From: Poronia punctata
Taxonomy: Eukaryota; Ascomycota; Sordariomycetes; Xylariales; Xylariaceae
NCBI GenBank assembly: GCA_022579005.1
Contig: MU401650.1
Span: 1 to 64,000, forward strand
Length of the DNA stretch: 64,000 nucleotides
Direction: 5' to 3'
Below are positions 25,301 to 38,356 of the stretch, piece after piece. The translations under genes and the position numbers were made by a program. The notes beneath the pieces are model-generated. The model had not been told where the DNA came from, did no database searches, and was given only the letters and a program-made list of their open reading frames with translations. Position 1 is the first letter of the stretch; the number at the start of each line of letters is the position of its first letter.

Positions 25301-27854
25301 TTTATTTTTTAACTTTATATATTTTATAATAAAAAACGCTTTTTTTAATAATAATTATTTTAGTATAAAGTTATTATTTAGTACTTTTTTAATTATTAAA
25401 CTATAGTATACTATTTTAAATATTTTGCTTAGTTAATATAAGTTTTTTATTACGTATTTTATATATTAGTTTTATAATAAAAATAAAATATAATATTTTT
25501 AGTATATTTTATAGTACTTAAGTATAAAAAATACTAATTTAGTTATAGTTATTAGTTTAAAATTTAATAAATAATTATAATTGTTTTTATTTTTTACTTT
25601 ATTAAAAGTATATGCTTTACTATTTTTTTTATTTAATATTTTTTTTAAAAAAAAGTAGCTATTTTATTAAAGCTGTTTTTTTTAAGCTTTTTTATTTGCT
25701 TTATTTTATACTATATAAACTTTATTTTTAAATTTAAAGTTTTAAGTATATAGTTGCTTTACTTATTTATTAAATTAGCATTAAGGTTTAGTTTTTTTAA
25801 ACCTAGCTTATTTTTTAAGTTAATAACGTTAGTTTTAATTTTTGCTATTATTAAAATAGTAATTATTATATTAGTATTAGTTTTACTTTTATATTTTATT
25901 AGCTAGTTTGCTTTATTTTTAAAAGCTTTTATTATTATAGTTAAATTATTAAATATTTTTATGTTTTATATTATAGTTATTTTATTTTTAGTATATATTT
26001 TTGTTTTTTTTTTTAAAAGTTAGGTTTTAAAAACTAGTTAATATATTATAAATATAAGTTAAAGTTAAAATATAAGTAGCTTTAAATAGTTATTAATTAA
26101 TAAATATTAATATAATATTAATAACTATATATTTATAAGTTATAGCTTTTTTTTTAAATAAGCAAAAAATTAATTAATAATTATACTAGCTTTTAGTTAT
26201 ATAATAAGCTATTAAAAAAGTAAGTATATTATATTATAAATTTATATTAACTATTAAATAAAAGATTTTAATTTTATTATTTTAATATATTTAATTATTT
26301 TTATAGCTTAAGATTTAATATATATATTATTTTTTAGCTATTAAATACTAAATATATTTTAAAAATTATAAAGTGCTATAAAAGCGTTTACTAATAGTAT
26401 TTAAAATTGCTTATATAATTTAATAAAAACTTTATTATTATTTACTAGCATGCTTTTTTTTAGTTTTAAGCTATATTTTTTAAACTATTAAGCTTAAGCA
26501 TTGCTTTTTAAAAGTTAAAAAAAATCTTAGTAAATAATTATTACTTATACTAAGTTTTTAAAATATTTTTTAACGCTATTTTTAAATAATAAAACATTTT
26601 ACTAATAAATATTTAAGCTTACTATTATATAATTTTTTTATTTAAAAAATGCTTTTAAGTTAAAATTAAAAAATCTTACTTATTAAAGTTTTTACTTATA
26701 AAAAAAACCTTAATTATTTTAAATTTAATTTATTTAGTTTTTTTATAAAAAATAAAAAGTTTTTACTATAAAAGTTAATATTTATTTTATATATTTACTA
26801 TTATTTATTAATAAAGTGTTATTTGCTATTATTAACGTTTTTAAAGTGTTTATAAACTTTAAAGTATTTATAAGTTTTAAAATATTTAATATTTTAATAA
26901 GTTTATATAGTAGTAATTAAAATCTTAATACTAAAAATAGAAAATTATAAATATGTTGTTTTATAGGTGTTTTTATAAAAAATACCTTTTTTTTTAACTT
27001 TTTTATAGTTTTAGGTGCTAAAAATAAATAAAAACTTAAAAGTTTTAATTTTTTAAGTTTGTTATTTTTTAAGCTTAGGTTATACTTTTAAGCTAAATTT
27101 TTAAAATTTATATTTTTTTTATTAGTTAGTTTTTAGTTAAATTTTAAATATATTAAACCTTATTAAAAAGATTTATAAAAAGTTTAGTTTAAGTTTAAGT
27201 TTTTTAAATTTAGTTTTATATTTAAAAAAGCTTATAATTTTAAATATAAAAACTACTTATGCTAGCTTTTTAGTGCTATAAAAAAAGCTTATTTTTTTTT
27301 TACTTATATTAAAAAAAAATTTATTTTTAAATTTATAGCTTTTGCTATATAATTAAATATAAGTTTTTAAGCTTTTTTTATATTTGCTTATAATAGTATA
27401 AAAAAATAAAAATAGCTAATATTTTTAAACTATAAAAAGTATTAAGTAAGCAGCTTTTGCTTTTTTCTTTATATGTTTTTTAATAATATAAGTAATTTTT
27501 AAAAAAAAGGCTACGTATTTTTTAAAAGGTCTTTTTTTTAGTTTTTAAAGGTTTTTTTTATTAAAAAGGTTTTTTTTATTAATTTATAAAGGTTATTTTT
27601 ATTATAACGTTATATACGTTATAAACTTAAAAATAAAATTTTAAAAAGTAGTAATCTTTTAAAAAAGTAAAGGTAAAGTTTTAAATAATAAAAATTTATA
27701 ATAATTCTAAAAAAATAATAATAATAATAAATAATTTTATTTAATATTATTTAAATTTAAAATTTTTAGGTTTATATATTATAAAAATCCTGTCCCTTAT
27801 GCAATAGTATATAGTTATAATGCAGCTAATTAAGTAAACTTGCTAGCTACTATT

Positions 27855-28027
27855 TAATAGTACTAAAATCTTTAAATCTAAAAATAAAATATAAATAAAT
27901 TAATTAACTAACTAAAATCAAAGGACCAAAGGTCTTTTATATTAAGATTTTAAGATCTAGTGCTTCTAGATCATATAATATAATCTAGTTTAATCTATCT
28001 AGTAGTAGACTGTTTAGTTACTTATTA
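27855..28027. repeat. LTR-like repeat, right copy
   Basis: Partner of 19183-19355; retains C at many sites that are T in the left copy (for example AAGATCTAGTGCTTCTA, TCTATCTAGTAGTAGAC). Confidence 0.75.
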
Positions 28028-31000
28028 TATAGTTTAAGCTGCCTAAGTTAATAATAACTTTAATATTAGTATAAGTTACTTTTTTAAACGTATTTAAGTA
28101 TAGCTTTTTTATAGTTTTGTTTTTTTTTAACTTAATAAACTTAGCGCTTAAAGCAAAGGCTAAAGTAGCAGCACTTTTTATAATAGCTATTGTAACTATA
28201 AAAGTAGCAAGTATACTAGCTAAAACACTTTAGCTAAAAGTTATATTTTAGCTAAAAGTTGTACTTTGCTTATAGCTAAAAGTTAGGCTTAGGCTAAAAG
28301 TTAAGCTTATGCTAGCTATAATATTTTAGCAACCTTAAACAGTGCTTTTGCAGCTTTAAATATAATAAAGAAGTTAAATATAAAAAATTAATTAAAAATA
28401 AAAAATATAAGATTAAGGTATAAACAATAAAAAAATAAATTATAAAAGCATTTAACTTATAGTAGCACTAAATATAGTACGCTGTTTTTTTTAAAGCACG
28501 TTGCATTGCTAGCAAAATCTTTATAAAAAAAAGGAACCTTTTTAATTAAATATTATAAGCTTTAAATATTAAAATATTAGTAGTTATAAACGTAGTAAAG
28601 TTATATTAATTAAAATAAAAGGAAAAAATAATACTAAATAAGTTAGTTATTAATATTAAATGTTAATATTAAAAAAAGAAAATAAAAAGAATTTAAAATT
28701 AATAAGCAATAAAAAATATATATAAATAAGTAAAAATATGCATTGCTTTAATAAAAGCTTTATTATTAATGTAAAATAATTAATAAGTAATAAATAATGT
28801 AAACAAAGTTAAAAAGTTGCTTTAAAGTTTAATAAAACTAGCAAAGTTAGTATAAGTAAAGGTAATAAAGTAATATAAGTTATAAAGTACTTTTACTAGC
28901 TGCTAAAGCTTAAAAGGTATTTTTACCTTAAGCAAACATTTTTTAAGCTACTATACTTAATAGCTATACCTTTAAAAAAATTAGAAAATTAATTAAAAAG
29001 CTAAAGTATTTTTTTTTATTTTCTTTTTAATTAAAAGCACTTACTTTTTCTTTTAACGTTACGTTTACAAAATGCTGCAAATACGTATAGGCTTGCTACC
29101 TAAGTAAAAAGGTTAAAAACCTAAAAAGTAAGCAGGCTTTAAAACTAAAAAGTTATAAAATAAAAATAAAAACTTAATAAACTAAAAAAGCAAATTTAAT
29201 AATGCTTTGTTTAAAAATAATAAATTTAATAATAATAGTATGCTTGCAAGTGCAAGTAGTTTTTTTAAAACTTGCAAGCTTACTTTATAAAGTATTAAAA
29301 AAGTAAATAAAAAAGAAATAAAAAAAAAGTACTAAATAATCTTATAAGCAATATACTAATTAATATAAATAATAATAGTTAAAAAACTAATAAAAAACTA
29401 AATAAACTTTAAATCCTAATTTTTTACTTTTTATTATATATTTTATAATATTATTATATTTTGCTAATAACTAACTAATAAAAGGTATTAATATTAAATA
29501 TATTAGTAATAACGTATAAATAGTTAGTAAAAATAACTATACTATATAACTTTAATTTAAAAATATTATTAGCGCTGCTAACTATAATAAAAAGTTTAAT
29601 AAAGCTTTTAAGCTTAAACTTTTTAATAAAAAAGGCAATAAAGCGTTTAAAATTTCTTTTATTAATAAAAAAAAGCGTGCTTTTATTATTTTCCTAAAAC
29701 TAAAGGTATTATATTAGCTTTTATTTAAACAACCTTTTGCTATAAACAAGTTTGTTTTTATTTTTATAAAATAAAACAAGTTTATTAAAACGTTTTACTT
29801 TAAGCAATTTTTAGCAATATATATAAACTTATAAAAACTTAGCTAAACAAAATAAAGTATACTAAAAAAAAAACTATACTTACTAAAAAATAGTAATAGC
29901 AAGGTTTTTTAAAATATTTAAAAACTTTTAAAGCATTTATTAACTTTTTTTAGCTAATATTATAAGCGCTTGTTATTAATTAATATATATAAAGCTTAAG
30001 TTTTTTTAAAAGCTAAAAAATGCTTTTTATTACTTATTAACGCTATAAAAAAGTTTTTAAGCGTTTAGTAGCTAAAGCTTATAGTAAAAAAACTTAAAAG
30101 TATAAAAAAAAAAAAGCTACTACTAAAAATAATAATATAAACAATAAAAATAAACTGCTTACTTTTACTAAGTTAACCTACTTTAACCTTTTATTTTTAT
30201 TTAAAGCCTTTATAGCCTTTAATATAATAAAAAATATTTATTAAAGCTTTAGTTGCTTTATTAATTAATTTAAAAAGTTTTTTAAGTTTTAAGCTTAAAT
30301 AAGTTTTAACTATATATTATAAAGCATATATCTTTATATGCTAATTAAAAAATGTGCTATTATATATACTAGTAATAATATATATTATTAGTATATAAAT
30401 AGTTTTTATTACTGCTAGTTAATTAACAATAACTTTAAAAAAATAACTAACTTTTATATTAGTTACATTATTAGCTTTAAATAAAATCTTTATAAAAACT
30501 TTTATATTTAAAAAAGCAATAAAATACTAGCTTTTTAAATAAAGCTATATTTTAATAATATTTTTGTAGTAAATTATTTAATAGGCATTTAATTAAATTT
30601 ACTAATAACAAAAAATAAGTTTATTTTGCTTATTAACTTTGCGCTAACTTATATTTTTAAATTTTATATGTTCTTTTTTATACTAGTTTATAAAAACTAT
30701 ATTTTTAAAAAATATTATAAGCTTTTTAGTATGCTATAAGCTAGCTATAGCAAAAAAAATATATATTTAAAGTATATAACTTTTATTAATATAAAAATTA
30801 AAGCTTAGCAAGATATAGTTTACTATATTATAGTTATTTATTAAAACTATAATAAAAAAATTAAAAAGCATATAATACTTTTTTACTATATTTATTTTAT
30901 TAAAAGCAAGTTAAAGCTAAAATATTATAGCTATAAACTATTTAATTTATAAAATTAAGCAAATCTAAACGCTTGCTTTATAATATTTATTTTTATTTAA

Positions 31001-33419
31001 ACTTTTATTAATAAATTTAGTATATTTTTTAATTTTTATTAAAGTTTTATAAAATATTACGTTACTTTATATAGTTTATTAGCAAAAAATCGTTTTTGCT
31101 TTAGTAATATTATCTCTTTTATTTTTAAGCCTTATAGCTTAAACTTTAATAATATAATAAAAAAACTAAAAACTTTAATTAACTTTAATTAAAATATAAA
31201 AGTTAAAATTAAAAGTTAAAAAGTAGTTTTTTACGTTTAAATTATAGTTTTTATTAGTAATATGCTTTAATAAGCTAAAAATAGTAGTTTTAAAAGGCTT
31301 TAAGCCTTTAAATATTATTATAACTACTATATTAAATCTAGCTAAAAGCAAAATAAAATAAACTTTATTTGCTATAAGCAATATTATTACTAGCTAATAT
31401 ATATATAAAATAAAATAAAAAAGCTTAAAAGTATAAAGTAAAATAACTTTAGTTAATAATAAAAGCTTAATACTTTTTACTTTATACTAAAAATTATAGC
31501 ACTAGCGCTTAATATTATTTTTACTTGCTTATATAATATATATTATTTTAAGTATGCTAAACTTTTTAATTTAAAATATTTCCTTTTTTATAATAGTATT
31601 TTTATTGCTAATATAATAAATAATTATACTTTTTACTTATATATATTTTAATTTTTTTTTAATTTTTATTAACTTTAGTTTTTAAAGCATTATTTATTAA
31701 GTTATAAAATGTTTGCTTATGCTTTATAAAAGAAAATAATTCCCGTTTTTTTATATAGTTAGCTTTAGCCTAAATACTTTAAAAAAAACTTTTTAATATA
31801 TGCTAAAAACATTATAAATAATCTTATTAACTTTATTATTTTTATATTTATAGCTATAGCAAAAAGCAATATAGTTTTAATAAAAAACTTTATACTTTAA
31901 AATAACTTTAAAACTATAAAATAGCTAGTTTATGCTAGTTATAAAACTTTTAATAAGCTATGCTATATTATAATAATAGCATTTTTTTATACTAGTTTTA
32001 TAATATTAAACGCAATAATAAAAAAAAAAGCTAGTAGCTAAACTTAAAAACTTTTGTTTATAAAAAATACTATATGTTTAAATATATATATTACTTTTTA
32101 TTATTATAATTTTATAGCTAAATATACTATAGTAGTAAACTATAACGTATTAATAAGCAAAAACCTTTACTAGTAAGTTAAACTTTGCTAAGTAGCCTTA
32201 TATAATAGCATATAACTAGCTTTATAAAGTATATACTTTTAACTTGCAAATTAAAATAAACTAAAAAATTTTAGTTTTTTTTTTACTAATTTTACTTTTT
32301 TTATTTTTAAAAGCACTAAGTTAAAGCTATTATTATTTAGCATATAATTATAAGTATAACTAATATACGCTTTTAAATAGTTTAAATATTAAGTATATAA
32401 AACAAACTACTTAAATATTAAAAAGGTTTTTTTTACTAAACTAAATAATTAAATAACCTTTTGCTTTATACTTTATAATATAGTACAATATAATAACTTA
32501 AAACTTATAGCTAATATCTAGCACTTATATAAGCATTGCCTAACCTTGTTTAAAAAAGCACTAGCTTAATTTAATTAAAATAAACTAAAATAAAAGCTTT
32601 AAGCTACTAAAAACTAAAATAATTATAAGCTTAATATAGCTATTTTAGTAAATAAAAGCTATTAAAACCTTTTTATTATTAATAAAATCTTAATTAAAAA
32701 AATAAAAAAGCTAACATATATTGTTTAAAAAAAACAATTTTTACTTTTTTAAACTAAGTAAATATTTAAAGCTTTTTTATTAAAGTTAAAGCTTATATAC
32801 TATATAAACTATAAAAAACCTAACTATTAGCTTTTAGCTTATAAAAATTAAGCTATAGTTTAATACGCTTATAAATATGCTTTTAATTAATTATAAATAG
32901 CTAAAAAGTAAATATAAGCATTTTAGCATTTTTATATAAGCATTTAACTTTACTATTAACTAGTATAAAAAAGTAAAGCTATTATAACCTAACTAATATT
33001 TATTTAATAGTAAAAAAAATAAACGTTTTATTTTTAGCAAAAAATAAACTATAGTTTATTATAAATACAAATATAGCTATATTAATTATATTTTTTTTTA
33101 ACGTTTATAGTAAACATTATATTTTTTTATTATTACGCCCTTTTAACGCACTAAAAAAGTTAATTATATTTTTAGCTTAAAAATAATATAAAAAAATAAA
33201 AATGCTACTATAATAATTAATATTATAATACGTATTAAACTTTATAATGTTTTTAATATTAATATGTTTTAAGCAATTAAGCTATTTTTACTTTATATTA
33301 TTAACGTTTTAAATATTAGTTATATATATAATAACTAAAACATTATAATGTTTTAAGTTATATATATAGTATATATATAATATAATCTTTATTAGCAGCT
33401 TTAATTTAACATTTATAAT

Positions 33420-33670
33420 AGTGCTTATTATAATGCTTTTTTATTTAAAGTATATATTTTACTTTAATCTACTTGCATTAATTAATTTTATTTATTTAAT
33501 ATTAAAAATAGTACTTATTTATTACAATATTTTTATTTTATTGTTTAAAGTATACATTTTATTTAATTTGCTTATATTAATTAATCTTATTTATTTAATA
33601 TTAAAAATAGTACCTATTTATTATAATGCTTTTATTTTGCTATTTTAAAGTACGCATTTTATTTACTATT
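33420..33670. repeat. 100-bp tandem repeat
   Basis: The marker TTTAAAG recurs at 33444, 33544 and 33644, an exact 100-base period over two full units plus partial ends. Because 100 is not a multiple of three, the hydrophobic ORF running through it is not evidence for a protein. Confidence 0.8.
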
Positions 33671-34144
33671 TAATTAGTTATATTATTATTGCTAACTAAT
33701 AATTCTAACAGTTCTTAAAATAATTAATTTAACAGATTTTTTAACTTAAACCTTTTGCTTATAGTAAGTAAATATACCTTTTTTCTTACCTAGGTTTTCT
33801 AAGCTAATATTTAATATACTAAATTTATTTAACCTTAATTATATTTATTATACGCTAGTTATAATATTAGTCTTCTTTGCATTTATAGCTTAAAAAAGTA
33901 AAAATAAAAGTAAAAATAAAAATAAAAGCAATAAAAGTAAAAATAAAAATAAAAGCAATAAAATAAAAGTAAAAATAAATCTTAGTATATAAAAAAGCAA
34001 AAAAAAAGCTAAAATAGTAGCAGTAATTAAAAAGCAGTTAACTAAATATTATTAAAACAAATATAATATATTATTAATTAAGCTAGACTGTAAATAAAAT
34101 ATCTGCTAGTAAAGCAGCAGACCTATAGCATAACAGTTTTAAGC

Positions 34145-34235
34145 AAACAATAATTGTTAAACTAACAATAATTGTTTTTAATACTACAATTAGAAAAAAA
34201 AGCTATAGTTGTAAGTCTAACAATTATTGTTCCTA
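34145..34235. repeat. Palindromic repeats at right edge of AT block
   Basis: Three AACAATAATTGTT-type palindromes lie within 90 bases, two in direct and one in inverted orientation, ending ATTGTTCCTA. The outer part mirrors the left edge of the block at 17230. It could be one end of a large nested transposon or a separate short MITE-like element. Confidence 0.5.
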
Positions 34236-34567
34236 GCTACATTGTTCTGCTATAGTAGCTATATCCATTTTACAACACTCTTCTCTGCCAGTCTCTTGTC
34301 TTCTTACAAGCAAAGTGTGCGACCTAACGTACCTCTATTTTAACCATTGGTGTATAAGGCGCAGCAATAACAAAGCCATTTTGCAAGTAGTCCATCTAGG
34401 CTTCCCCTATCAATTTCAAAGTACCCCAGTAAACCGGGTTTTGGGACTGGTAAACTAAAGGTACCAGTCACGGGTCGGCGTGAATACTACGGAAGAACTA
34501 TGATTTCGATTATGGGGTACAGTCTATTAGGTTAAGTATTTTACAAGGCGACCTTTTGGTCCTACCG
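34236..34567. other. Gene-free edge after the AT-rich block
   Basis: Normal-composition DNA between the AT block and the esterase stop codon. No gene is seen; it presumably includes the esterase 3' UTR. Confidence 0.5.
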
Positions 34568-36898
34568 TTACACGCCAATCTCTCTCCTGACCGCTTCGCT
34601 ATTGATGAATTCGCACCTCTGAAATATCTTCTCCAACTCCAGGGCTTGTTGCGCATCTTTTCGCGATGCAGTCACCTCTACCTCTTCAGTGACCTCTACC
34701 TCTGCAGTTTTCGCCACAGACACAGGAACGCTTCCGTACGGTCCACCAAACAATTCAAGTGATATTTTGCTTGGGTGCTCCATCTTGATCTCATCGCGAC
34801 TGCACCGACGGAATGCGGCCGGCCACTTGCGATTCTCCACGGAATTATTTCTCTTTTCGCTGCTAGGGTGAGGGCTAGCAGGTCCTGACGTGACAAAGCT
34901 CACAATGCGTCGGCTTACCTTCTTGCTGAGTTCCAGCTGCTCGTCCGAGTTGTCTGCGCCTCCTTCCAGATGCTGGATGTTGAGGACATAGGGAATGTCG
35001 CTGAGATGGGAGACGCGCCACATCGGTACCCCCATATTCTCGTATACCGGGCTAAACCGGGTAGAGTTATGTTCGTATATCGAGATATGGGACATATCTA
35101 CCCCCCCGTTCTTCAAATACTGCCAAGTGAAGTCTATGACCGGGCATGTGAACCACAGGTCCTTGTTCATCTGTGCCGCGCGATAATATTGTGGCGAGAT
35201 CGGGCCGTCCGTATCGGGCCGTACCATATGTTCAAAGTCGGACAAGGGGTACAGCTCGAGGAGCTTATTCTTGGTCTCGGACGACAGCCCTGTGAGCCAG
35301 ATCCCAAAGCTTGAGAGCACGTCTTCATCCGTTGTTGATGCGGGTGACGCATACCATGCGCCGTCGTTGGTCACCCACGAGGCGATGATGGGCACGCCTT
35401 TGACTACCTCGCCTGTGCGAAGCAGCTCCGATGGCCTATTCGGGATCATATCTCCGTCCTCGGTCGGGTAGAAGAAGCCCTCGCCAAACGGAGGGCGAGC
35501 GTTACGGGAGGCTGCCACTGAGAGGTCTCTGAGAGTCTCAGCTGACGCTTCACGGAGGCACTGCACTGTCTCTGCCGACTGGCTGCTGCCTCCTTTGATA
35601 CACCCAACCTGCTCGGCGATAGAGGCGGTGTTATCGGCAACAAGACTAGACTGGGTGTTGAAATTCAGACCTGGGCCGCCGGACATCATTCTAATCGACG
35701 GGTGACATACGAGTTAGCCTTGATCCAACATAGTCTGCGGTTGCATTCCGGTACCAAGGCGATGATGAGACGTACACTGCTTGTTGGAAAGGTACACCTT
35801 TTCTGCCTCTATATGATGTGAGATGCAGTCCTATGTCGCTGGCCCCGACACTTTGGCCAATCGCAGTCACTACACCAGGAGTCATAGACAAAGGTCAATG
35901 ATCTATACTAATAGCCATTTAGGAAAGGAGTCTTCGGGCAACACATACCTCGATTTGGGTCTCCGCCGAAATTCCTGATGTTATCACGAACCCCTGTTGC
36001 CAGTCAGGTTTAGCCTCCTACGGTGCAGGGCGAAAACTAAGGGGACACCGATGGCTGGTTTCACTCACATTCGAGGGCAGCTCGCTGGTCACGCAAAGCC
36101 GCATTGGTGTGCTTGGCCGCCTTCAGGGCCTCGCTAGTGGCAAAACCGAACACTACGCACCCGGAATGATTAGACCATCATGTTCCAGCAAGGCTGTTGG
36201 TGGGCATAATGTTACATACGGCCTAGGCGATAGTTGATGGCAACCCAGATAAGAGGTTGTCCATCATGGGCAGCCTGACGTACGATCCCGTCAGGTTCGT
36301 AGAGAATATCATATGCAGAACCCAAGGCATGGCCGCCTAAGCGCAAGTCAGCACGGCATCCTTATACCATACATCCAATTCCAGATGCGGGATGGTGGAG
36401 TCTATAGGTGAGTGCAGATGGGAACTTGCCTCCGTGCAACCAGACAGCAACAGGCAGGTTGGCATCAGGATCGGTGCCCGCCGGTCGGGCAATGCGTAAG
36501 CTCAAGCAATTCTCGCTCACATTAACGACTTTACTTGTGAAAGGAAAGATGTCGCCGAGGCCCTGAGGGCACCAAGCTCCAGGTTGGGTGGCATCGATGA
36601 CGGAACCTTTCTCTAGCTGGACGGGAATGGGCGGAGCAAAACGATTGGGGCCGGACGTGTCTTCTCCGTAAAAGATGTTCTGGAAATGGTCCACTCCGGG
36701 CGTCCGAGAGCCGAGGTAGGTCACGTCCTTCGCAGCGTCGTACACCGAAGGCGACGCGACCGACGACGCGCGACCAAAGAGACTCCTATCGCTTATTCCG
36801 GACAGGAGCCCGTGAAGTGGTGCTAGGTAGAGGGCGGTGAAGGCAACCATGATAGCACCGATACTGAACAGGAGCGATGGGTTACCAAGACGTGGCAT
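34568..36898 (-). CDS. Type-B carboxylesterase / lipase-like, membrane-anchored or secreted
   Basis: Alpha/beta-hydrolase that would cleave ester bonds; substrate unknown. Six exons join in frame to 643 aa: 36898-36430, 36336-36220, 36152-36069, 35993-35949, 35869-35776 and 35690-34568. Intron 1 starts with GCAAGT, a GC-AG intron; the other four are GT-AG. A hydrophobic segment at about residues 9-30 is a signal anchor or signal peptide. The oxyanion loop HGGGH (155-159) is restored only by the GC-AG splice. The nucleophile Ser245 is in GQSVGA, where the more usual Glu is Gln. Probable acid is D379 in VTNDGAWY, and probable catalytic His is H498 in SHLSDIPYV. A Glu/Lys-rich C-terminal tail of about 60 residues is unusual. 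Fungal relatives act in lipid or xenobiotic ester cleavage and sometimes in secondary-metabolite clusters. Confidence 0.9.
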
Positions 36899-38356
36899 GA
36901 CCCTTTCACCAGTGGATGGCTTGACAGGAAACCAAACTGGGAACCAAACTGGGAACAGAGGGACAAATCACAAGAATAGGGTTTTTGTCACGACACCAGC
37001 GAAACTTCCCGGTTGTTACGTGTTAGGCAGATATGTGACTAGATCTGCGCCCAGTGGTGCCGTCCTCGTCTAAGTAGGTCAAATTAAACAAAGTGCCATG
37101 AACAGACCATCGGCGTATGACGGCGCTGATTCCTAGGCAAGTTTATGTCTGTACGTAAGTTACGTATACAGAGCGTCGCGTTAGGTTGCGTCCCTGAGCA
37201 TCAGGCACCCCAAAAGACTAGGTTACAGACATCTAATCTTGCAGACAAGGGCCCGGAGATGGACAACATATTGACGAGATGGAAAAGAAGCGAAAAGGAT
37301 TCGGCATGCGTGACAAGCGTAATGAGACGCATCGGGCATACTGACTTGAAAAGGTAACGCCGCCCTGACGAAAATCACTTTGCTATGTATTAGGTTAGTA
37401 CATATGCATATGGCCTGTCCAGCATGTTTCCTCCTTGCTGGAACTAGGTCGTGGAAGTCGAGTGCATAATGCTCTATGAGACTATGCCACAAGATATGGA
37501 ATGTTTGAGCTGGAGAATTTTCTAACCTTTTACTCCTAACCTTAAATTCCTACCAAGGTACCTACTCTGACAGGTATTTTCTGCAGAATGCAGAGTAAGT
37601 ACCTACATACCCAGTCACCCAGTCACCCAGTCTCACCAATTTGGACCTGCTTTTTTCGTGCAATGCCACCTTTTGTGCATCTGCGCTTGTCCCCTTACAG
37701 CATAGATGTCCTTCTGAAGAGCTGAAAGCGTAGCGTAGGGACGTAGCATCATCGCCAAGAATCACACTAGATGAATAATACCTACCACAGCCGCAGCAAG
37801 TATGATTACTTTACTGAGCTGGATGGTCGCTTATTAGGTTAGACCAGGTGCCGTAACATATTTTTGTCCTTTAAGATACAACTTGGTCCCCTTTATGCGC
37901 TGTAACCCCAGCGATCTACGTACAAACATCACTTAGTCATGCATACTAAGTAAGTACTTTTGGTGTATGCCCGGTCCGGTAGAGAGGGCAGTCTCTACCC
38001 AGTACTGCTACTACCTACCTGTATAGACTCGGTTTGATGTGTAGATGAACATGTATTGCCGAATGCCCCCAACTTCTTTTGCCATGCTTACACGTATTTT
38101 GCAGGAGATCGACTCTGTATAGCGGAATGGTTTATATCTCAGAACAGGCAAGTCACAGACAACAAGACCGTCATTATCCATATCTCCAAACCCCCGGTCG
38201 CTCATCTACGTCGAGTGTGATTGGTCGCCTAGTAAAAGCAAGTTACATATCTCGAAGCCAGGGACCCCGGGTAACGGTCATGTGTAAACGAAAGTCAAAT
38301 GATTCCGGAAATGCTACCTGTAGCTTTGCAAAGCAAAAGGGTATCTATATGCCAAT
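36899..38356. other. Intergenic, no gene recognised
   Basis: Esterase promoter side and 3' flank of the next gene. Contains small tandem duplications (ACTGGGAACCAA twice near 36930-36955, CAGTCACC three times near 37610-37635). Short ORFs show no motif. Confidence 0.5.

Larger units (their letters stand above)
19183..28027. mobile_element. RIP-degraded LTR retrotransposon, about 8.85 kb
   Basis: Direct repeats at 19183-19355 and 27855-28027 align over about 173 bp without a gap (constant offset 8672). They differ only by scattered T/C and A/G changes, apart from a few sites. The element is flanked by TATAG on both sides (19178-19182 and 28028-28032), a 5-bp target-site duplication of the kind Ty1/copia and Ty3/gypsy integrases make. 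LTR ends read TA..TA, which is what RIP would make from the usual TG..CA. The interior is T-rich on the plus strand, suggesting that the coding (A-rich) strand was the minus strand. No gag or pol motif survives. Confidence 0.75.
17230..34235. repeat. 17-kb AT-rich, RIP-like block (centre)
   Basis: Near-pure A/T sequence with no credible gene. ORFs at 31175-31381 and 33421-33648 are low-complexity. Boundaries are sharp: normal composition stops at about 17230 and resumes at about 34236. The block is a graveyard of transposons, one of which (19183-28027) can still be delimited. Related sequences containing AACAATAATTGTT lie at both edges. Confidence 0.85.

Noticed and set aside
33421..33648. 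Hydrophobic 75-codon ORF with repeats
   Set aside because: Caused by a 100-bp non-coding tandem repeat in AT-rich DNA; the period is not a multiple of three.
17230..34235. Giant Starship-type element
   Set aside because: No tyrosine-recombinase (DUF3435) captain or cargo gene is readable, and the edges look like TA-flanked inverted repeats instead.
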